Assembly (NCBI GenBank): GCA_022361195.1
Contig: JAKSBJ010000229.1
Location: forward strand, 30,379 to 94,378
DNA length: 64,000 bases
Direction of reading: 5' to 3'
Source: Flavobacteriales bacterium
Lineage (GTDB): Bacteria; Bacteroidota; Bacteroidia; Flavobacteriales_D; Crocinitomicaceae
Shown here: piece after piece, positions 17,330 to 27,087 of the stretch
Position numbering within the stretch: the first letter of the stretch is position 1
Layout of the letters: the number at the start of each line of letters is the position of its first letter
Notes under the pieces: generated by a model
The model's input: the letters and a program-made list of their open reading frames with translations, nothing else
Database searches by the model: none
Told to the model about the DNA's origin: nothing
Program-made: the position numbers and the translations under genes

Positions 17330-20300
17330 ATGTCAAACTACTCAAAACTTATCTTAATTCTGGGAGTGATTTATTCACTCTTTCCCGGCAGTTTGAACGC
17401 TCAAAGAATCATCTCTTATGGTCCTCCCAAAAAGGTTCGTTTAGAAACTCCTTTTAAAGGAATGCCTCTAAAGTACTTAACCTATCAGTTTGACATTAGT
17501 ACCGGACTTAATACCAACTCTATTTTCCAAATTACAGAGGACGACAAAGGGAGAATTTGGTTTGGTACCTCTCATTCGGGATTTGGTTGTTTAGATGGAG
17601 AAAATTTCTATGCTTATGGGGCGCACAACGGATTTTTCGAACGCTCGAGTCGAATTAATTCCAACGGTGATGGTAGTATTTGGATTGGAGGGAATGGAAT
17701 TGGAGTTAGTTGCCTAAAAGATGGTTATAAGAATGTGCAGTACATTGATATCGGTAATACCATTTCGGATGTCCATATTCAAGGGATAAAGAGTGACTCT
17801 AAAAATAATGTTTGGGTAAGTACACGACTTGGTGGTGTTTCCTGTATTAAAAAGGATACTACTTTAATGTGGAATCATGAAGCATTTGGTTTTGAAGGAT
17901 CAGAAAATGATAAGCGAGCTTATATCCGTCAAATGACCATTGATGCTGAAGATAGAGTTTGGGGAATTGTAGATAAGAAGGTTTTTTACATTGAAAATGG
18001 CGAAATCATTTATCCTGATTATCCCTTATGCCGAGGCAAAAAGTTTAAACGATTAGGAGCCGATGGAGAAGATTATATTATTGCATTGGACGAAGAAGGT
18101 CAGTTTTATAAATTAACTCCTCAACTATCTCAAAATCTAGACATCAAATTTCCTATTCCGGATCATCCTAAAATAGAATTGATAAAAACGGATCGTAATG
18201 GGGTTTTATTCATGTCTACCAGCCAACATTTATTTAGAGTAATTGGACTTGAAGCTGAAGAAATGCTGAATAATCATCGCAATGAATTTAACATTAGTGA
18301 TTTTTATTTTGATCGGAATAATTCTCTGTGGATTGGAACATCAGGAAAAGGATTGCTCTACATACCCAAATTTAACCTCATTCGTGTGGATGGACTGCAA
18401 ACACTACGAACCAGCGAACATTTAAAGCTAATGAACAACGGGAGTCATTTTGTCAATATTAGTTTAGATGAAAAAGGCTTTTTAAAATATGATACCCTCC
18501 AAAAAATCTCTGATCCTAACCCCCAAATAGATGCTTATGAGCTGAGTAAGGGGATGTACCTAACCGTCAATAATAAAAGCTACTTTTTTGACAAAAATGG
18601 AACTTCAAAACCAGCAAAAGCCGCTAAGTATAGTCAGTACTACGACTTAAAGACCCTATATGGAATTAACTGGATGTGGGATAAAAATTGGAACTTAGTA
18701 TTTGAAAATGAATCGGGGAAGTTTATTACCACTTCCATCAAAGGGCGGGAAAGTAACTTATTTCACCGCAAGGGAGATGACTTATTCTTTTGGTCTACCC
18801 CCAATCATCAAAATGAGTTTGGTATTTACCGCTCTAATTCCAAAGGTGAAACGGAAACCGTAATGGAACATATTTTGGGCGATTCTTTGAAGTTAACAGG
18901 CTTTAAGTATGTCAACGATACTACTTTTTTGATTTCTTCCTGGGGATATTTTCTCTTTAAAGTAACTCCACATACAGCCGAAAGGTTTTCTCGAAATTTA
19001 GGCTCTAATATCCTTTATAATTTTCGCCTAGACCAATTAGATGGCCTTTGGGTCGGAGGAATTGAAGGAGGATTAAATTATTTCAACGCCATAACAGATT
19101 CTGCCGTAAACATACAACCGCGTAATGGACTCAGTGGGGGAAGGTTGACCGATTTGAGAATTACAAAAGATAATAATGCCTTAGTTGGAACACAATTGGG
19201 AATTGATATTTTCCGCTTAATCAATCAAGATCAAACCGTTAAATCAGAAGAGGATTTCTTTCAACGTTATAAACACACCTCTTACACCTTTAAAAATGGT
19301 TTAATTGGACAAGGATTCAGAGATTTATATCAGGATCAATATGGGAATGTCTGGTTTAGTGGTTACCGAGGTGTTCCCCACATCCTGCTAAAGGATGATT
19401 CTTTGCAATTAAAACCTCAGCACCTACTATTTGAATCAATCATTTTAGAAGAACGAGATGGTAAACACAAGACATTATTTGACTGGATTCCAGGTCGTGA
19501 GTATCAAGCTCCAACAAACTTAAGTTGTAACTATGATGAATCACTTTTATTGACCGTTAGATCAGTTTATTTTGAAAATCACGCCCAACAAGCTTATAGC
19601 TTCAAATTGGATGATAACAATTGGACTCCTCCCCACAAATCTTCCTTTTTCCGCTTGGGAGGACTCAGTTCAGGAGAACATCAGCTGGCAATAAAAGCCA
19701 TTGGAGACCATAACCTTGAGTCGGAAGTTATCACAATAAAGGTGATGATTTCTGGTCCTCTCTATCAATCAGCACTTTTTTGGTCAATCATCATTCCACT
19801 CTTCCTTTTGCTGATCTATCTAATCTTCCGTTGGAGGTTACATATTTTGAAAGAACGAGAAAAGCAACTGGAACAAACCATTAAGGATAGAACTGAAGAA
19901 ATTCAATTACAAAAGGTTGAAATTGAAACGCAGCATAACGAAATCAAAGACAGTATTAGTTACGCCAAACGAATTCAGGAAGCCATTTTACCCGCACCAA
20001 GGTTAATTAAATCCTTTTTGCCGGAGAGTTTTGTCTTGTACAGACCAAAGGACATTGTTGCTGGTGATTTTTATTGGTTTGAGTCGATAGGAGACACTGT
20101 CATATTTGCTGCTGCGGATTGTACTGGTCATGGAGTTCCGGGGGCCATGGTCTCTGTGGTATGTCACAATGCCTTAAACAGGGCCGTGAGGGAGTTCAAG
20201 CTAACTCAACCAGATCAGATTTTGAATAAAACGCGGGAATTGGTTATTGAAACCTTTGAAAAGTCAGAATCCAACGTTAAAGATGGAATGGACATCGCTA

Positions 20301-20683
20301 TTTGCAGTATCAATACAAAAACACTCGAACTTAATTTTGCGGGAGCGAATAACCCTATTTACATTGTAAACGAAGGGGAACTCAATGAATTAAAAGGTGA
20401 TAAACAACCTGTTGGTATCTTCGAGAATCCTCGGCCCTTTACCAACCATACCGTTCAATTAAAAAAGGGTAATCTTGTTTACAGTTTTACCGACGGATTC
20501 GCCGATCAGTTTGGTGGTGAGAAAGGAAAAAAATTCAAATACCGTCCCTTTAAAGAATTATTGGTTCATCAGTGGCAATCAAAAATGAGTGATCAGCATG
20601 ATACCATCAATGACATTTTTGAAAGTTGGAAGGGAGATTTAGAACAAGTTGACGATGTTTGTATTATCGGAATTCGACTTTAA
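17330..20683 (+). CDS. Two-component-propeller sensor fused to SpoIIE/PP2C phosphatase
   Basis: A signalling protein of 1117 residues from the ATG at 17330, which begins a proper signal peptide ending near SLNAQ; the frame is open back to 17246. The periplasmic part has Reg_prop-type beta-propeller repeats (DDKGRIWFGTSHSGFG, SKNNVWVSTRLGGVS, DRNNSLWIGTSGKGLL, DQYGNVWFSGYRG) and then a Y_Y_Y-like domain (YSFKLDDNNW). One transmembrane helix (LFWSIIIPLFLLLIYLIFRW) leads to a coiled coil (EREKQLEQTIKDRTEEIQ). The C-terminal SpoIIE/PP2C domain has GDFYW, AADCTGHGVPGAMVS, DGMD and DGFADQFGG, so the metal site looks complete. It senses outside and dephosphorylates inside, perhaps an anti-sigma antagonist; neither the target nor the ligand is known. 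Confidence 0.9.
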   Translation: MSNYSKLILILGVIYSLFPGSLNAQRIISYGPPKKVRLETPFKGMPLKYLTYQFDISTGLNTNSIFQITEDDKGRIWFGTSHSGFGCLDGENFYAYGAHNGFFERSSRINSNGDGSIWIGGNGIGVSCLKDGYKNVQYIDIGNTISDVHIQGIKSDSKNNVWVSTRLGGVSCIKKDTTLMWNHEAFGFEGSENDKRAYIRQMTIDAEDRVWGIVDKKVFYIENGEIIYPDYPLCRGKKFKRLGADGEDYIIALDEEGQFYKLTPQLSQNLDIKFPIPDHPKIELIKTDRNGVLFMSTSQHLFRVIGLEAEEMLNNHRNEFNISDFYFDRNNSLWIGTSGKGLLYIPKFNLIRVDGLQTLRTSEHLKLMNNGSHFVNISLDEKGFLKYDTLQKISDPNPQIDAYELSKGMYLTVNNKSYFFDKNGTSKPAKAAKYSQYYDLKTLYGINWMWDKNWNLVFENESGKFITTSIKGRESNLFHRKGDDLFFWSTPNHQNEFGIYRSNSKGETETVMEHILGDSLKLTGFKYVNDTTFLISSWGYFLFKVTPHTAERFSRNLGSNILYNFRLDQLDGLWVGGIEGGLNYFNAITDSAVNIQPRNGLSGGRLTDLRITKDNNALVGTQLGIDIFRLINQDQTVKSEEDFFQRYKHTSYTFKNGLIGQGFRDLYQDQYGNVWFSGYRGVPHILLKDDSLQLKPQHLLFESIILEERDGKHKTLFDWIPGREYQAPTNLSCNYDESLLLTVRSVYFENHAQQAYSFKLDDNNWTPPHKSSFFRLGGLSSGEHQLAIKAIGDHNLESEVITIKVMISGPLYQSALFWSIIIPLFLLLIYLIFRWRLHILKEREKQLEQTIKDRTEEIQLQKVEIETQHNEIKDSISYAKRIQEAILPAPRLIKSFLPESFVLYRPKDIVAGDFYWFESIGDTVIFAAADCTGHGVPGAMVSVVCHNALNRAVREFKLTQPDQILNKTRELVIETFEKSESNVKDGMDIAICSINTKTLELNFAGANNPIYIVNEGELNELKGDKQPVGIFENPRPFTNHTVQLKKGNLVYSFTDGFADQFGGEKGKKFKYRPFKELLVHQWQSKMSDQHDTINDIFESWKGDLEQVDDVCIIGIRL

Positions 20684-20815
20684 TTTTCACAGGGAAACAA
20701 TAGTATTACGTTGGGATTGAATGCTTATCTGGACAGAAGCATTTTGTTGTTTTTTTAACCTTTTTTGCTTAAATTGCGTTTTGTTAACCAGAAGCTACTT
20801 ATAATCTTTTAATCC

Positions 20816-21127
20816 ATGAAAATCTTTGCCCTGATTTTTATCGTGATGTTTGGGGTATGCTCATTTGCTCAGGAATCCTCGAATTCAAAGAACTTCTATT
20901 ATTTCAAAATAGAGTCTGTTGATAATTACGATGATGCTAAGCATACCATCTATGAGCTGCGTCAAATCCTGGGAGATGTTCCCATGTACTTTGACGACGA
21001 AACAGACAAATTCAAAATGGTAACTCACTTACATTTTTTGGAAGAGGAAATTGTAAATCGTCTTGCCATTGCAGGATTTGAGATTGTTGAACCGATGACC
21101 ATTATTTACCATTTAGCAACAGAATGA
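20816..21127 (+). CDS. Small secreted protein, first gene of duplicated cassette (copy A)
   Basis: A 103-residue protein with a signal peptide (MKIFALIFIVMFGVCSFAQ), so exported. The mature 84 residues have a likely beta-alpha-beta-beta-alpha-beta order (NFYYFKIESVDNY, a helix over DAKHTIYELRQIL, PMYFDDETDKFKMVTH, a helix over LEEEIVNRLAIAG, then PMTIIYHL). This shape resembles a ferredoxin-like domain, but the CxxC of heavy-metal domains is absent. The stop overlaps the next start (ATGA at 21124-21127). A near copy lies exactly 1986 bases downstream. Family not recognised. Confidence 0.8.
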   Translation: MKIFALIFIVMFGVCSFAQESSNSKNFYYFKIESVDNYDDAKHTIYELRQILGDVPMYFDDETDKFKMVTHLHFLEEEIVNRLAIAGFEIVEPMTIIYHLATE

Positions 21128-22530
21128 AAAAAAGGATTTTATATCTGTTCTTAATGATCCTAGGGACATTGAGTGGAAAAGCACAGACTACTTTTTCTAC
21201 TTCCCCTTCTGCTGCTATTCCAGGATTGGTAACAACTACCTCCAATATTACAGTAAGTGGTATAGGGAACATCAGCTGCGCAATGGGATTAACTGAGGTT
21301 TGTATTAATATCACCCACCCATGGGATAGTGATTTAGACATCTTTTTAAGGGATCCGTCTGGAACCGATTATGAACTAACAACAGACAATGGAGGTGGTG
21401 GAAATAATTACATCGTCACCTGCTTTGATATGACAGCTGCAACCAATGTAACAGCTGGTACAGCTCCATTTAATGGCTCTTTTGTTCCGGAAGGAGATTT
21501 GGCAGCTGTAAACAACGGGCAAAATGCCGACGGAGTATGGCAATTGCGAATTTTTGATGACTTTATTGCTGATGACGGAATTTTAAATAGTTGGTCATTA
21601 ACTTTTGATAACTCTCCTCCTTGTCCTCCTCCACCATTGATTGAGGATTGTTTAGGTGGAACCACCGTTTGTTCGGATGCAACATTCTCAGGAAATAGTT
21701 CTGGTTCAGGAGATGATGTAGACCTTACAGGAGCCAATGATGGTTGCTTAAATGGTGAAAATGAAAGCTCATGGTACTATTTTTCATCGTCAACAGCAGG
21801 AGATATTGAATTTACCATTATTACAACTGTAGATTATGATTTTGCAGTTTGGGGACCTTATACCTCAGCTACTTTAAGCTGTCCTCCATCCGGTCCTCCA
21901 ATTCGTTGCTCTTACTCTGGAAGTGTTGGTAATACAGGACTCGCCTCCGGATCTGGTGATAATTCCGAAGGATCAGGTGGTGATGCATTTGTTAATGAGA
22001 TTAATGCCTCTGCCGGAGATGCTTTTATCATGGTGATTGATAATTATAGTTCTGATGGTTCAACCTTTACACTAGATTGGACAGTTTCAGGTGGAGCTTC
22101 GTTAGACTGTACACCTTTACCTATCGATTTTGGCAAATTAAACGGACAGGTTCTCGGAACAAATGAGAACTTACTGCTTTGGTCCACTCTTTCCGAATCA
22201 GATAACGCTCATTTTTTACTTCAACGTAGAACGGAATTTTCCGACTTTGAAACAATTGCTCAAATTGATGGAGCTGGAACAACTTCAGAAAAACAATTCT
22301 ATTCTTACACAGATCGTACTGCTCCAAGAGAACTGAATTATTACCGCTTAATTCAAGTTGATTATGACGGAGATGAAGAGATTTTAGAAACCATTTCATT
22401 GGACAATCGCATCGATGAAGAAAAAATTCTGAAAGTGGTTAACTACCTCGGACAAGAAGTCTCAGATAGTTATAAAGGAATGGTAATCATCTATTATAAA
22501 GATGGTACAAGCCGTAAAGCTATTCGGTAA
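21124..22530 (+). CDS. P-domain-type T9SS cargo protein (copy A)
   Basis: A 468-residue exported protein with signal peptide MKKRILYLFLMILGTLSGKAQ. Residues about 25-165 read as a proprotein convertase P-domain-like jelly roll: ITHPWDSDLDIFLRDPSGT, then GVWQLRIFDDFIADDGILNSWSLTF. A Pro-rich linker (SPPCPPPPLIEDC) leads to a second beta domain with paired cysteines and acidic, Gly/Ser-rich loops (about 180-345). A beta segment (LLLWSTLSESDNAHFLLQRR) follows. The tail ILKVVNYLGQEV...IIYYKDGTSRKAIR resembles a Flavobacteriales T9SS C-terminal signal. No catalytic motif is seen; an adhesin or binding role is inferred. It overlaps the preceding small gene by four bases. Confidence 0.82.
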   Translation: MKKRILYLFLMILGTLSGKAQTTFSTSPSAAIPGLVTTTSNITVSGIGNISCAMGLTEVCINITHPWDSDLDIFLRDPSGTDYELTTDNGGGGNNYIVTCFDMTAATNVTAGTAPFNGSFVPEGDLAAVNNGQNADGVWQLRIFDDFIADDGILNSWSLTFDNSPPCPPPPLIEDCLGGTTVCSDATFSGNSSGSGDDVDLTGANDGCLNGENESSWYYFSSSTAGDIEFTIITTVDYDFAVWGPYTSATLSCPPSGPPIRCSYSGSVGNTGLASGSGDNSEGSGGDAFVNEINASAGDAFIMVIDNYSSDGSTFTLDWTVSGGASLDCTPLPIDFGKLNGQVLGTNENLLLWSTLSESDNAHFLLQRRTEFSDFETIAQIDGAGTTSEKQFYSYTDRTAPRELNYYRLIQVDYDGDEEILETISLDNRIDEEKILKVVNYLGQEVSDSYKGMVIIYYKDGTSRKAIR

Positions 22531-22801
22531 TTTCATTACTATCAACTTTTCAATTAGAACAACAAAGAAGTTCTAGACAGCTTTGATTTTTCTTGGCTCA
22601 CATCGCCTGTAGCAAAAAATATTGCTTCAGATTTTATACTAAGCATTCTTCTTACAAATAGCATCCGAACTTGATTTTCTTTCGGAAACTGCACTCCTGC
22701 GTTAGTTTTTAATATTGCGCTCTACGGAAATTATTGGTTGTTTCTACCCTTTTCTTTTCCATAATTTGAATTCTGTCACATCACAAATTACTTTAAAACC
22801 C

Positions 22802-23113
22802 ATGAAAATCTTTACCCTCATTTTTATGATGATGTTTGGAGTATCCTCATTTGCTCAACAATCACCAAATTCCCGAAACTATTATTATTTCAAAATAGAG
22901 TCTATTGATAATTATGCTGATGCTAAGCATACCATTCATGAACTACGCCAAATTTTCTCAGATGTTCCTATGTACTTCGACGATAACGCAGACAAATTTA
23001 AAATGGTAACGCATTTGTTTTTTACTGAAGAAGAAATCACAAATCGCCTATCAACTGCAGGTTTTAATCTTACTGAGCCAGTAACAATTATTTACCAAAA
23101 AGTATCGGAATGA
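22802..23113 (+). CDS. Small secreted protein, first gene of duplicated cassette (copy B)
   Basis: A 103-residue paralogue of the gene at 20816, from the ATG at 22802 (MKIFTLIFMMMFGVSSFAQ); an in-frame upstream start at 22715 is unlikely because it would bury the signal peptide. Most differences from copy A are conservative (YYYFKIESIDNYADAKHTIHELRQIF; DNADKFKMVTH). Like copy A it ends within the start of its large partner through ATGA (23110-23113). Retention of both the partner and the overlap argues that the two proteins work together. Function unknown. Confidence 0.8.
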   Translation: MKIFTLIFMMMFGVSSFAQQSPNSRNYYYFKIESIDNYADAKHTIHELRQIFSDVPMYFDDNADKFKMVTHLFFTEEEITNRLSTAGFNLTEPVTIIYQKVSE

Positions 23114-24516
23114 TAAAAAAGGGTTTATATCTATTTTTAATGCTATTGGGGACTGTAAGTGGTAGAACACAAACGACCTTTTCAGCATCACCCTCTTCAG
23201 CTATTACAGGGCTATCAACAACCACTTCTGACATTACCGTTAGTGGCATTGGTAACATTAGTTGTGCTATGGGATTAACTGAGGTTTGTATTAATATCAC
23301 ACATCCATGGGATGGCGATTTGGATATCTACCTACGCGATCCTTCAGGTACCGATTATGAATTGACGACAGATAATGGAGGGAGCGGAGACAACTACATT
23401 GTCACTTGCTTTGATATGAATGCTACAACCAATATAGACGATGGCTCAGCCCCTTTTAATGGTTCTTATGTACCAGAAGGAGATTTGGCTGCTGTCAACA
23501 ATGGTCAAAACGCCAATGGCACATGGCAGTTAAGAGTTTATGATGACTTTAGTGATGATGATGGGGTTTTAAATAGTTGGTCTTTGACCTTTGATAACTC
23601 TCCTCCTTGTCCCCCTCCACCATTGATTGAAGACTGCTTGGGGGGAACAACCGTTTGCTCAGATGAAACCTTCTCAGGAAACAGCTCAGGTTCTGGAGAT
23701 GATATAGACCTGACAAGTGCTAATGAAGGTTGTTTAGATGGAGAAAATGAAAGCTCATGGTATTACTTTTCATCTTCATCAGCTGGAGATATTGAATTTA
23801 CCATTGTTAACTCTGTAGATTATGATTTTGCAGTTTGGGGACCTTATACAACAGCAACTTTAAGTTGTCCTCCCTCTGGGGCTCCGCTTCGTTGTTCCTA
23901 TTCTGGAAACATAGGAGATACGGGCTTGGCAATTGGTTCGGGAGATAATTCCGAAGGATCAGGTGGTGATGCCTGGGTAAATGAAATCAATGCTTCAGCT
24001 GGAGATGCCTTTATTCTGCTTATTGACAATTATACTGCCGATAATTCAACTTTTACGTTAAACTGGACAGTTTCTGGAGGAGCTTCATTAGACTGCACTC
24101 AATTACCCATTGATTTTAATCAACTTAGTGGTCAAATATTGGATCCTAACACAAATTTATTGTTTTGGTCAACGCTTTCAGAATTAGACAATTCACACTT
24201 TATTCTCCAACGTAGGTCAGAGTTTTCGGACTTTAAGACAATTGCACAAGTTGAAGGAGCGGGAACAACTTTAGAAAAGCAATTTTATTCCTATACCGAT
24301 CGTACAGCTCCTAATGAATTGAATTATTATCGTCTAATTCAGGTGGATTTTGATGGTGATGAGGAGATTCTAGAAACCATTTCATTGGACAATCGCATCG
24401 ATGAACAAGAAATTCTGAAAGTGGTTAATTATCTTGGACAAGAAGTTTCTGACAGCTACAGAGGGCCTGTTATCATCTATTACAAGAATGGTACAAGTCG
24501 AAAAGCAGTTCGCTAG
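23110..24516 (+). CDS. P-domain-type T9SS cargo protein (copy B)
   Basis: A 468-residue paralogue of the gene at 21124, equal in length and alignable by eye without gaps. It has the same signal peptide style, P-domain-like module (ITHPWDGDLDIYLRDPSGT), Pro-rich linker (PPCPPPPLIEDC), Cys-containing beta domain and C-terminal tail (IIYYKNGTSRKAVR). Substitutions are scattered, for example TNIDDGSAPFNGSYV against TNVTAGTAPFNGSFV, with more change in surface-like loops than in the cysteine framework. It ends in TAG at 24514-24516. Probably secreted by T9SS; the ligand is unknown. Confidence 0.82.
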   Translation: MIKKGLYLFLMLLGTVSGRTQTTFSASPSSAITGLSTTTSDITVSGIGNISCAMGLTEVCINITHPWDGDLDIYLRDPSGTDYELTTDNGGSGDNYIVTCFDMNATTNIDDGSAPFNGSYVPEGDLAAVNNGQNANGTWQLRVYDDFSDDDGVLNSWSLTFDNSPPCPPPPLIEDCLGGTTVCSDETFSGNSSGSGDDIDLTSANEGCLDGENESSWYYFSSSSAGDIEFTIVNSVDYDFAVWGPYTTATLSCPPSGAPLRCSYSGNIGDTGLAIGSGDNSEGSGGDAWVNEINASAGDAFILLIDNYTADNSTFTLNWTVSGGASLDCTQLPIDFNQLSGQILDPNTNLLFWSTLSELDNSHFILQRRSEFSDFKTIAQVEGAGTTLEKQFYSYTDRTAPNELNYYRLIQVDFDGDEEILETISLDNRIDEQEILKVVNYLGQEVSDSYRGPVIIYYKNGTSRKAVR

Positions 24517-24565
24517 AATTCATTTATTTCCTTAATTTCATCGACACAATTACACACAATTGTCG

Positions 24566-25648
24566 ATGACTTACCACTACATACTACTTTTTCTTTTCTC
24601 AATCTTATTTGTTAATTTGAATGCTCAAACCTTCAACCGCGATGTTGAAATTGAGTCCAAACCTTATCATGATGATGTGTACAAAGCAGATTATTCAGAA
24701 AAAAAGGGCATCAAAGAAGAAATTTTGTTCAAATCAACTTCTCCCGCGGTAAACACTTCAGATACATTGATGATATACCATTATGATGAAAAGGGGCGTG
24801 AAATCAAAAAAATAAAATTCGATGAGAATGGACGTGACTATGTAAGCATCACTGAATGGAGAGGAGACTTAAAACTAACAGTAAAATCACATGATTGTAC
24901 AACACTAAAACCAAAAATACATTCTTTTTACACCTACAACTCTAACAATTTAGTGTCCGAGCACCGGGTTATCCATTTCAGAGAAAATGGAGACACCTCT
25001 TATATTCAACTCGCTATTTTCACTTACGATTCACAACAAAACCTTATTGATAAAAAGCGTTATGCTGCTCAAAGCTCCAAATATTTGTTCAAATCGATCT
25101 CGCAACAAGGAGAATTCAAATACGATTCTGCTGGGAACCTCATAAAATATTCTCATTTTTCAGGAATGGGTAAAATGCGTCCCGTAGAATACAATTATTA
25201 CAACGGAACTTTATTGGACAGCTCAAAACGTTATTCACTATCAGATACAGCTGAAACACTCTATGACTATTGTTACTATAAGTACAATGAAAAAGGTCAA
25301 TTAATCTATAAGGAAACTCCCACTAAAATTAGGATTGGTGATGATAATTGGGGAGTCCGAACATCTCATTATGAGTATGATGAGCAAGGTCATTTAACTC
25401 ATGCCTATGCATTTAAAGACGATCAAAAGTTGGTTGATGTCAAATACACCTTTGAAAAGGGACGAATCAAGCAAATTGAAGCTCAAAAATTAAATGAAAA
25501 ATACTCAAGTGAAATTTATTTCTTCTTTCGCGGTCGCACTGTAAAAGAGGTTTATTACAGAAATGAGCACAATCATGTCATAAAACATGAACGATATTTA
25601 GACGGAGTTCTTTCCGACATAAGTACAACCGTTTACACCTACTACTAG
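24566..25648 (+). CDS. Secreted YD/MORN-like repeat protein
   Basis: A 360-residue exported protein from the ATG at 24566; a TTG two codons upstream is less likely. Signal peptide ends near FVNLNAQ. The body is built of short beta-hairpin units with the pattern YxYDExGxxIxKxxF (MIYHYDEKGREIKKIKFDENG, FKYDSAGNLIKYSHF, YKYNEKGQLIYKETP, YEYDEQGHLTHAYAF), like YD/RHS-type repeats without an RHS core or toxin tip. Similar units occur in the product at 29009. No enzymatic motif or T9SS tail was seen. Probably a periplasmic or surface protein of unknown role. Confidence 0.75.
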   Translation: MTYHYILLFLFSILFVNLNAQTFNRDVEIESKPYHDDVYKADYSEKKGIKEEILFKSTSPAVNTSDTLMIYHYDEKGREIKKIKFDENGRDYVSITEWRGDLKLTVKSHDCTTLKPKIHSFYTYNSNNLVSEHRVIHFRENGDTSYIQLAIFTYDSQQNLIDKKRYAAQSSKYLFKSISQQGEFKYDSAGNLIKYSHFSGMGKMRPVEYNYYNGTLLDSSKRYSLSDTAETLYDYCYYKYNEKGQLIYKETPTKIRIGDDNWGVRTSHYEYDEQGHLTHAYAFKDDQKLVDVKYTFEKGRIKQIEAQKLNEKYSSEIYFFFRGRTVKEVYYRNEHNHVIKHERYLDGVLSDISTTVYTYY

Positions 25649-25660
25649 AAATTAAACCTT

Positions 25661-26959
25661 CTATTTAATTGTCTCAGGTTTATCGTGGATAAAATCAGCC
25701 ACCATTTCTCCTTTGTGGTTCATCATCCCCCATTTTCCGTCTTTCTTGAGATAAAACCCTTTTTCTCCGCCTTTAATCTCCTCATATTCAAATGTTGGGT
25801 TAGGTTCGTTCTCTGGTTCGTAAACCAAAGCCCATTTATCTCCCTGACGTAAGCATAACCGAACCCCCATTTCACAACGAACGATTGAAATCTCATCGAT
25901 TTGAATTTCGGCATAGTAGCGTTTTCCTGCCTCATCAATCAAACAATAATCGGATCCTTTTTTACCAAAAATAAGGTGGAAGTAAAACTCCTTTTTGTCA
26001 CTATGCTCAAAACTGTCATATTCAAAATCCGAAAATTTAGCAGCTTCTGGCGCTAGTACACCCCATTTCCCGTTTTGTTCACCAATTCCAAAGGCTCTGA
26101 TCACTTCAAAATTCTCAACAGGATTCTCCGAACTTAAAGTAGGATACTCACCACCATAAACATAGGGTTTCTCTTCTCCATCTGCATAACACAAATAAAA
26201 TGACCTTTGGCCAAAACGACTTTCTTTACGCTCTACTTTGGCATACTCCTTATTGTCCACTCTTTTTAAATCCATGTCCAATAAATGCCATTTTTCTCCT
26301 TTTCGCACAGCAAGGTTTCCATCAAAATCAATTGGAGTTGCTGCTTCAAATGGCTCTTCATTAAGAGGAAAACCATCCAGATTAATGACGTAATATCCTT
26401 TTGAATTTTTAACCAAAAAGGTTCTGGCCCGATTTTGAATATCCAAATCCAACTCATACGGAATAGGTTTTACGACCTCTTTACCTCTGTATATAATAGA
26501 CTGTGTTCCGTCCCTTTTTACTAAAATTCGGTAACGAGCATAGGGAGACCGTTTTTCATCTACAATATCTGCAGCAATGGTATTTCCTCGAACTCCAATG
26601 TAATTATAAGCTCCGTCCTCAAATTTTATTTTGTAGGCATCTTTTGAGCGTAACAACCACATAGTATCTGCCTTTAAGGGCTCAAATAATTCTTTTCCCT
26701 GCTCATCCAACACCCCCCATTTATTGTCCTGTTTACTAATAAAATAAGGACTTCTTCCAGGTCCATCAGCATCCGCAATTAAATGTGCTTCACTGATGTA
26801 ATCATATACATGCTCTTTAATAATAGCTTCTTTATTGCCTTCTTCATTGGCAAACACCAGCCCGTATTTACCGGACTTGTTTTGTTGTGGTTTAATTTTT
26901 GTTTGAGCGTTCAACGTAACAAAAACGACAGAAGCAGCAAGGGTTAAAACGGTCTTCAT
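25661..26959 (-). CDS. WG-repeat protein, exported
   Basis: A 432-residue exported protein with signal peptide MKTVLTLAASVVFVTLNAQ. It contains multiple WG repeats of the form GKWGVLxxxG: QDNKWGVLDEQGKELFEP, EKWHLLDMD, NGKWGVLAPEAAKF, DKWALVYEP and KDGKWGMMNHKGEM. These form beta-propeller-like or solenoid structures in Bacteroidetes proteins of unknown binding role. The gene is monocistronic, converging with the YD-like gene, and a promoter matching the Bacteroidetes consensus lies upstream. Confidence 0.85.
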   Translation of the reverse strand: MKTVLTLAASVVFVTLNAQTKIKPQQNKSGKYGLVFANEEGNKEAIIKEHVYDYISEAHLIADADGPGRSPYFISKQDNKWGVLDEQGKELFEPLKADTMWLLRSKDAYKIKFEDGAYNYIGVRGNTIAADIVDEKRSPYARYRILVKRDGTQSIIYRGKEVVKPIPYELDLDIQNRARTFLVKNSKGYYVINLDGFPLNEEPFEAATPIDFDGNLAVRKGEKWHLLDMDLKRVDNKEYAKVERKESRFGQRSFYLCYADGEEKPYVYGGEYPTLSSENPVENFEVIRAFGIGEQNGKWGVLAPEAAKFSDFEYDSFEHSDKKEFYFHLIFGKKGSDYCLIDEAGKRYYAEIQIDEISIVRCEMGVRLCLRQGDKWALVYEPENEPNPTFEYEEIKGGEKGFYLKKDGKWGMMNHKGEMVADFIHDKPETIK

Positions 26960-26986
26960 TTTTTAAGGGGTAGTTGCTAATTTATT

Positions 26987-27020
26987 CAAAGATAAGCATC
27001 TATAAATATCTTAAAAGCAA
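26987..27020 (-). promoter_or_regulatory. Candidate promoter for the WG-repeat gene
   Basis: On the minus strand TATCTTTG (26994 to 26987) matches TAnnTTTG, with TTG (27020-27018) 23 bases upstream. The spacing is at the long end of the accepted range. A start near 26980 would leave a leader of about 20 bases. Confidence 0.45.
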
Positions 27021-27087
27021 AAGTCTAAAGAAGGTGAGGGATTAATTAATTTTGTTCGACTTGAGTATAAATTTAACACACACCATT

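Larger units (their letters stand above)
20816..24516 (+). repeat. Direct duplication of a two-gene cassette, 1986-bp period
   Basis: Unit A is 20816-22530 and unit B is 22802-24516; both are 1715 bases with the same internal four-base ATGA gene overlap and no net length change. A 33-base stretch near the 3' end beginning gaaaccatttcattggacaa is identical in both units. The 271-base spacer between units (22531-22801) holds no recognisable gene. Confidence 0.92.

Noticed and set aside
22556..22574. Short inverted repeat AGAAC/GTTCT after cassette copy A
   Set aside because: Only five base pairs and no T-tract, so it is not a convincing terminator.
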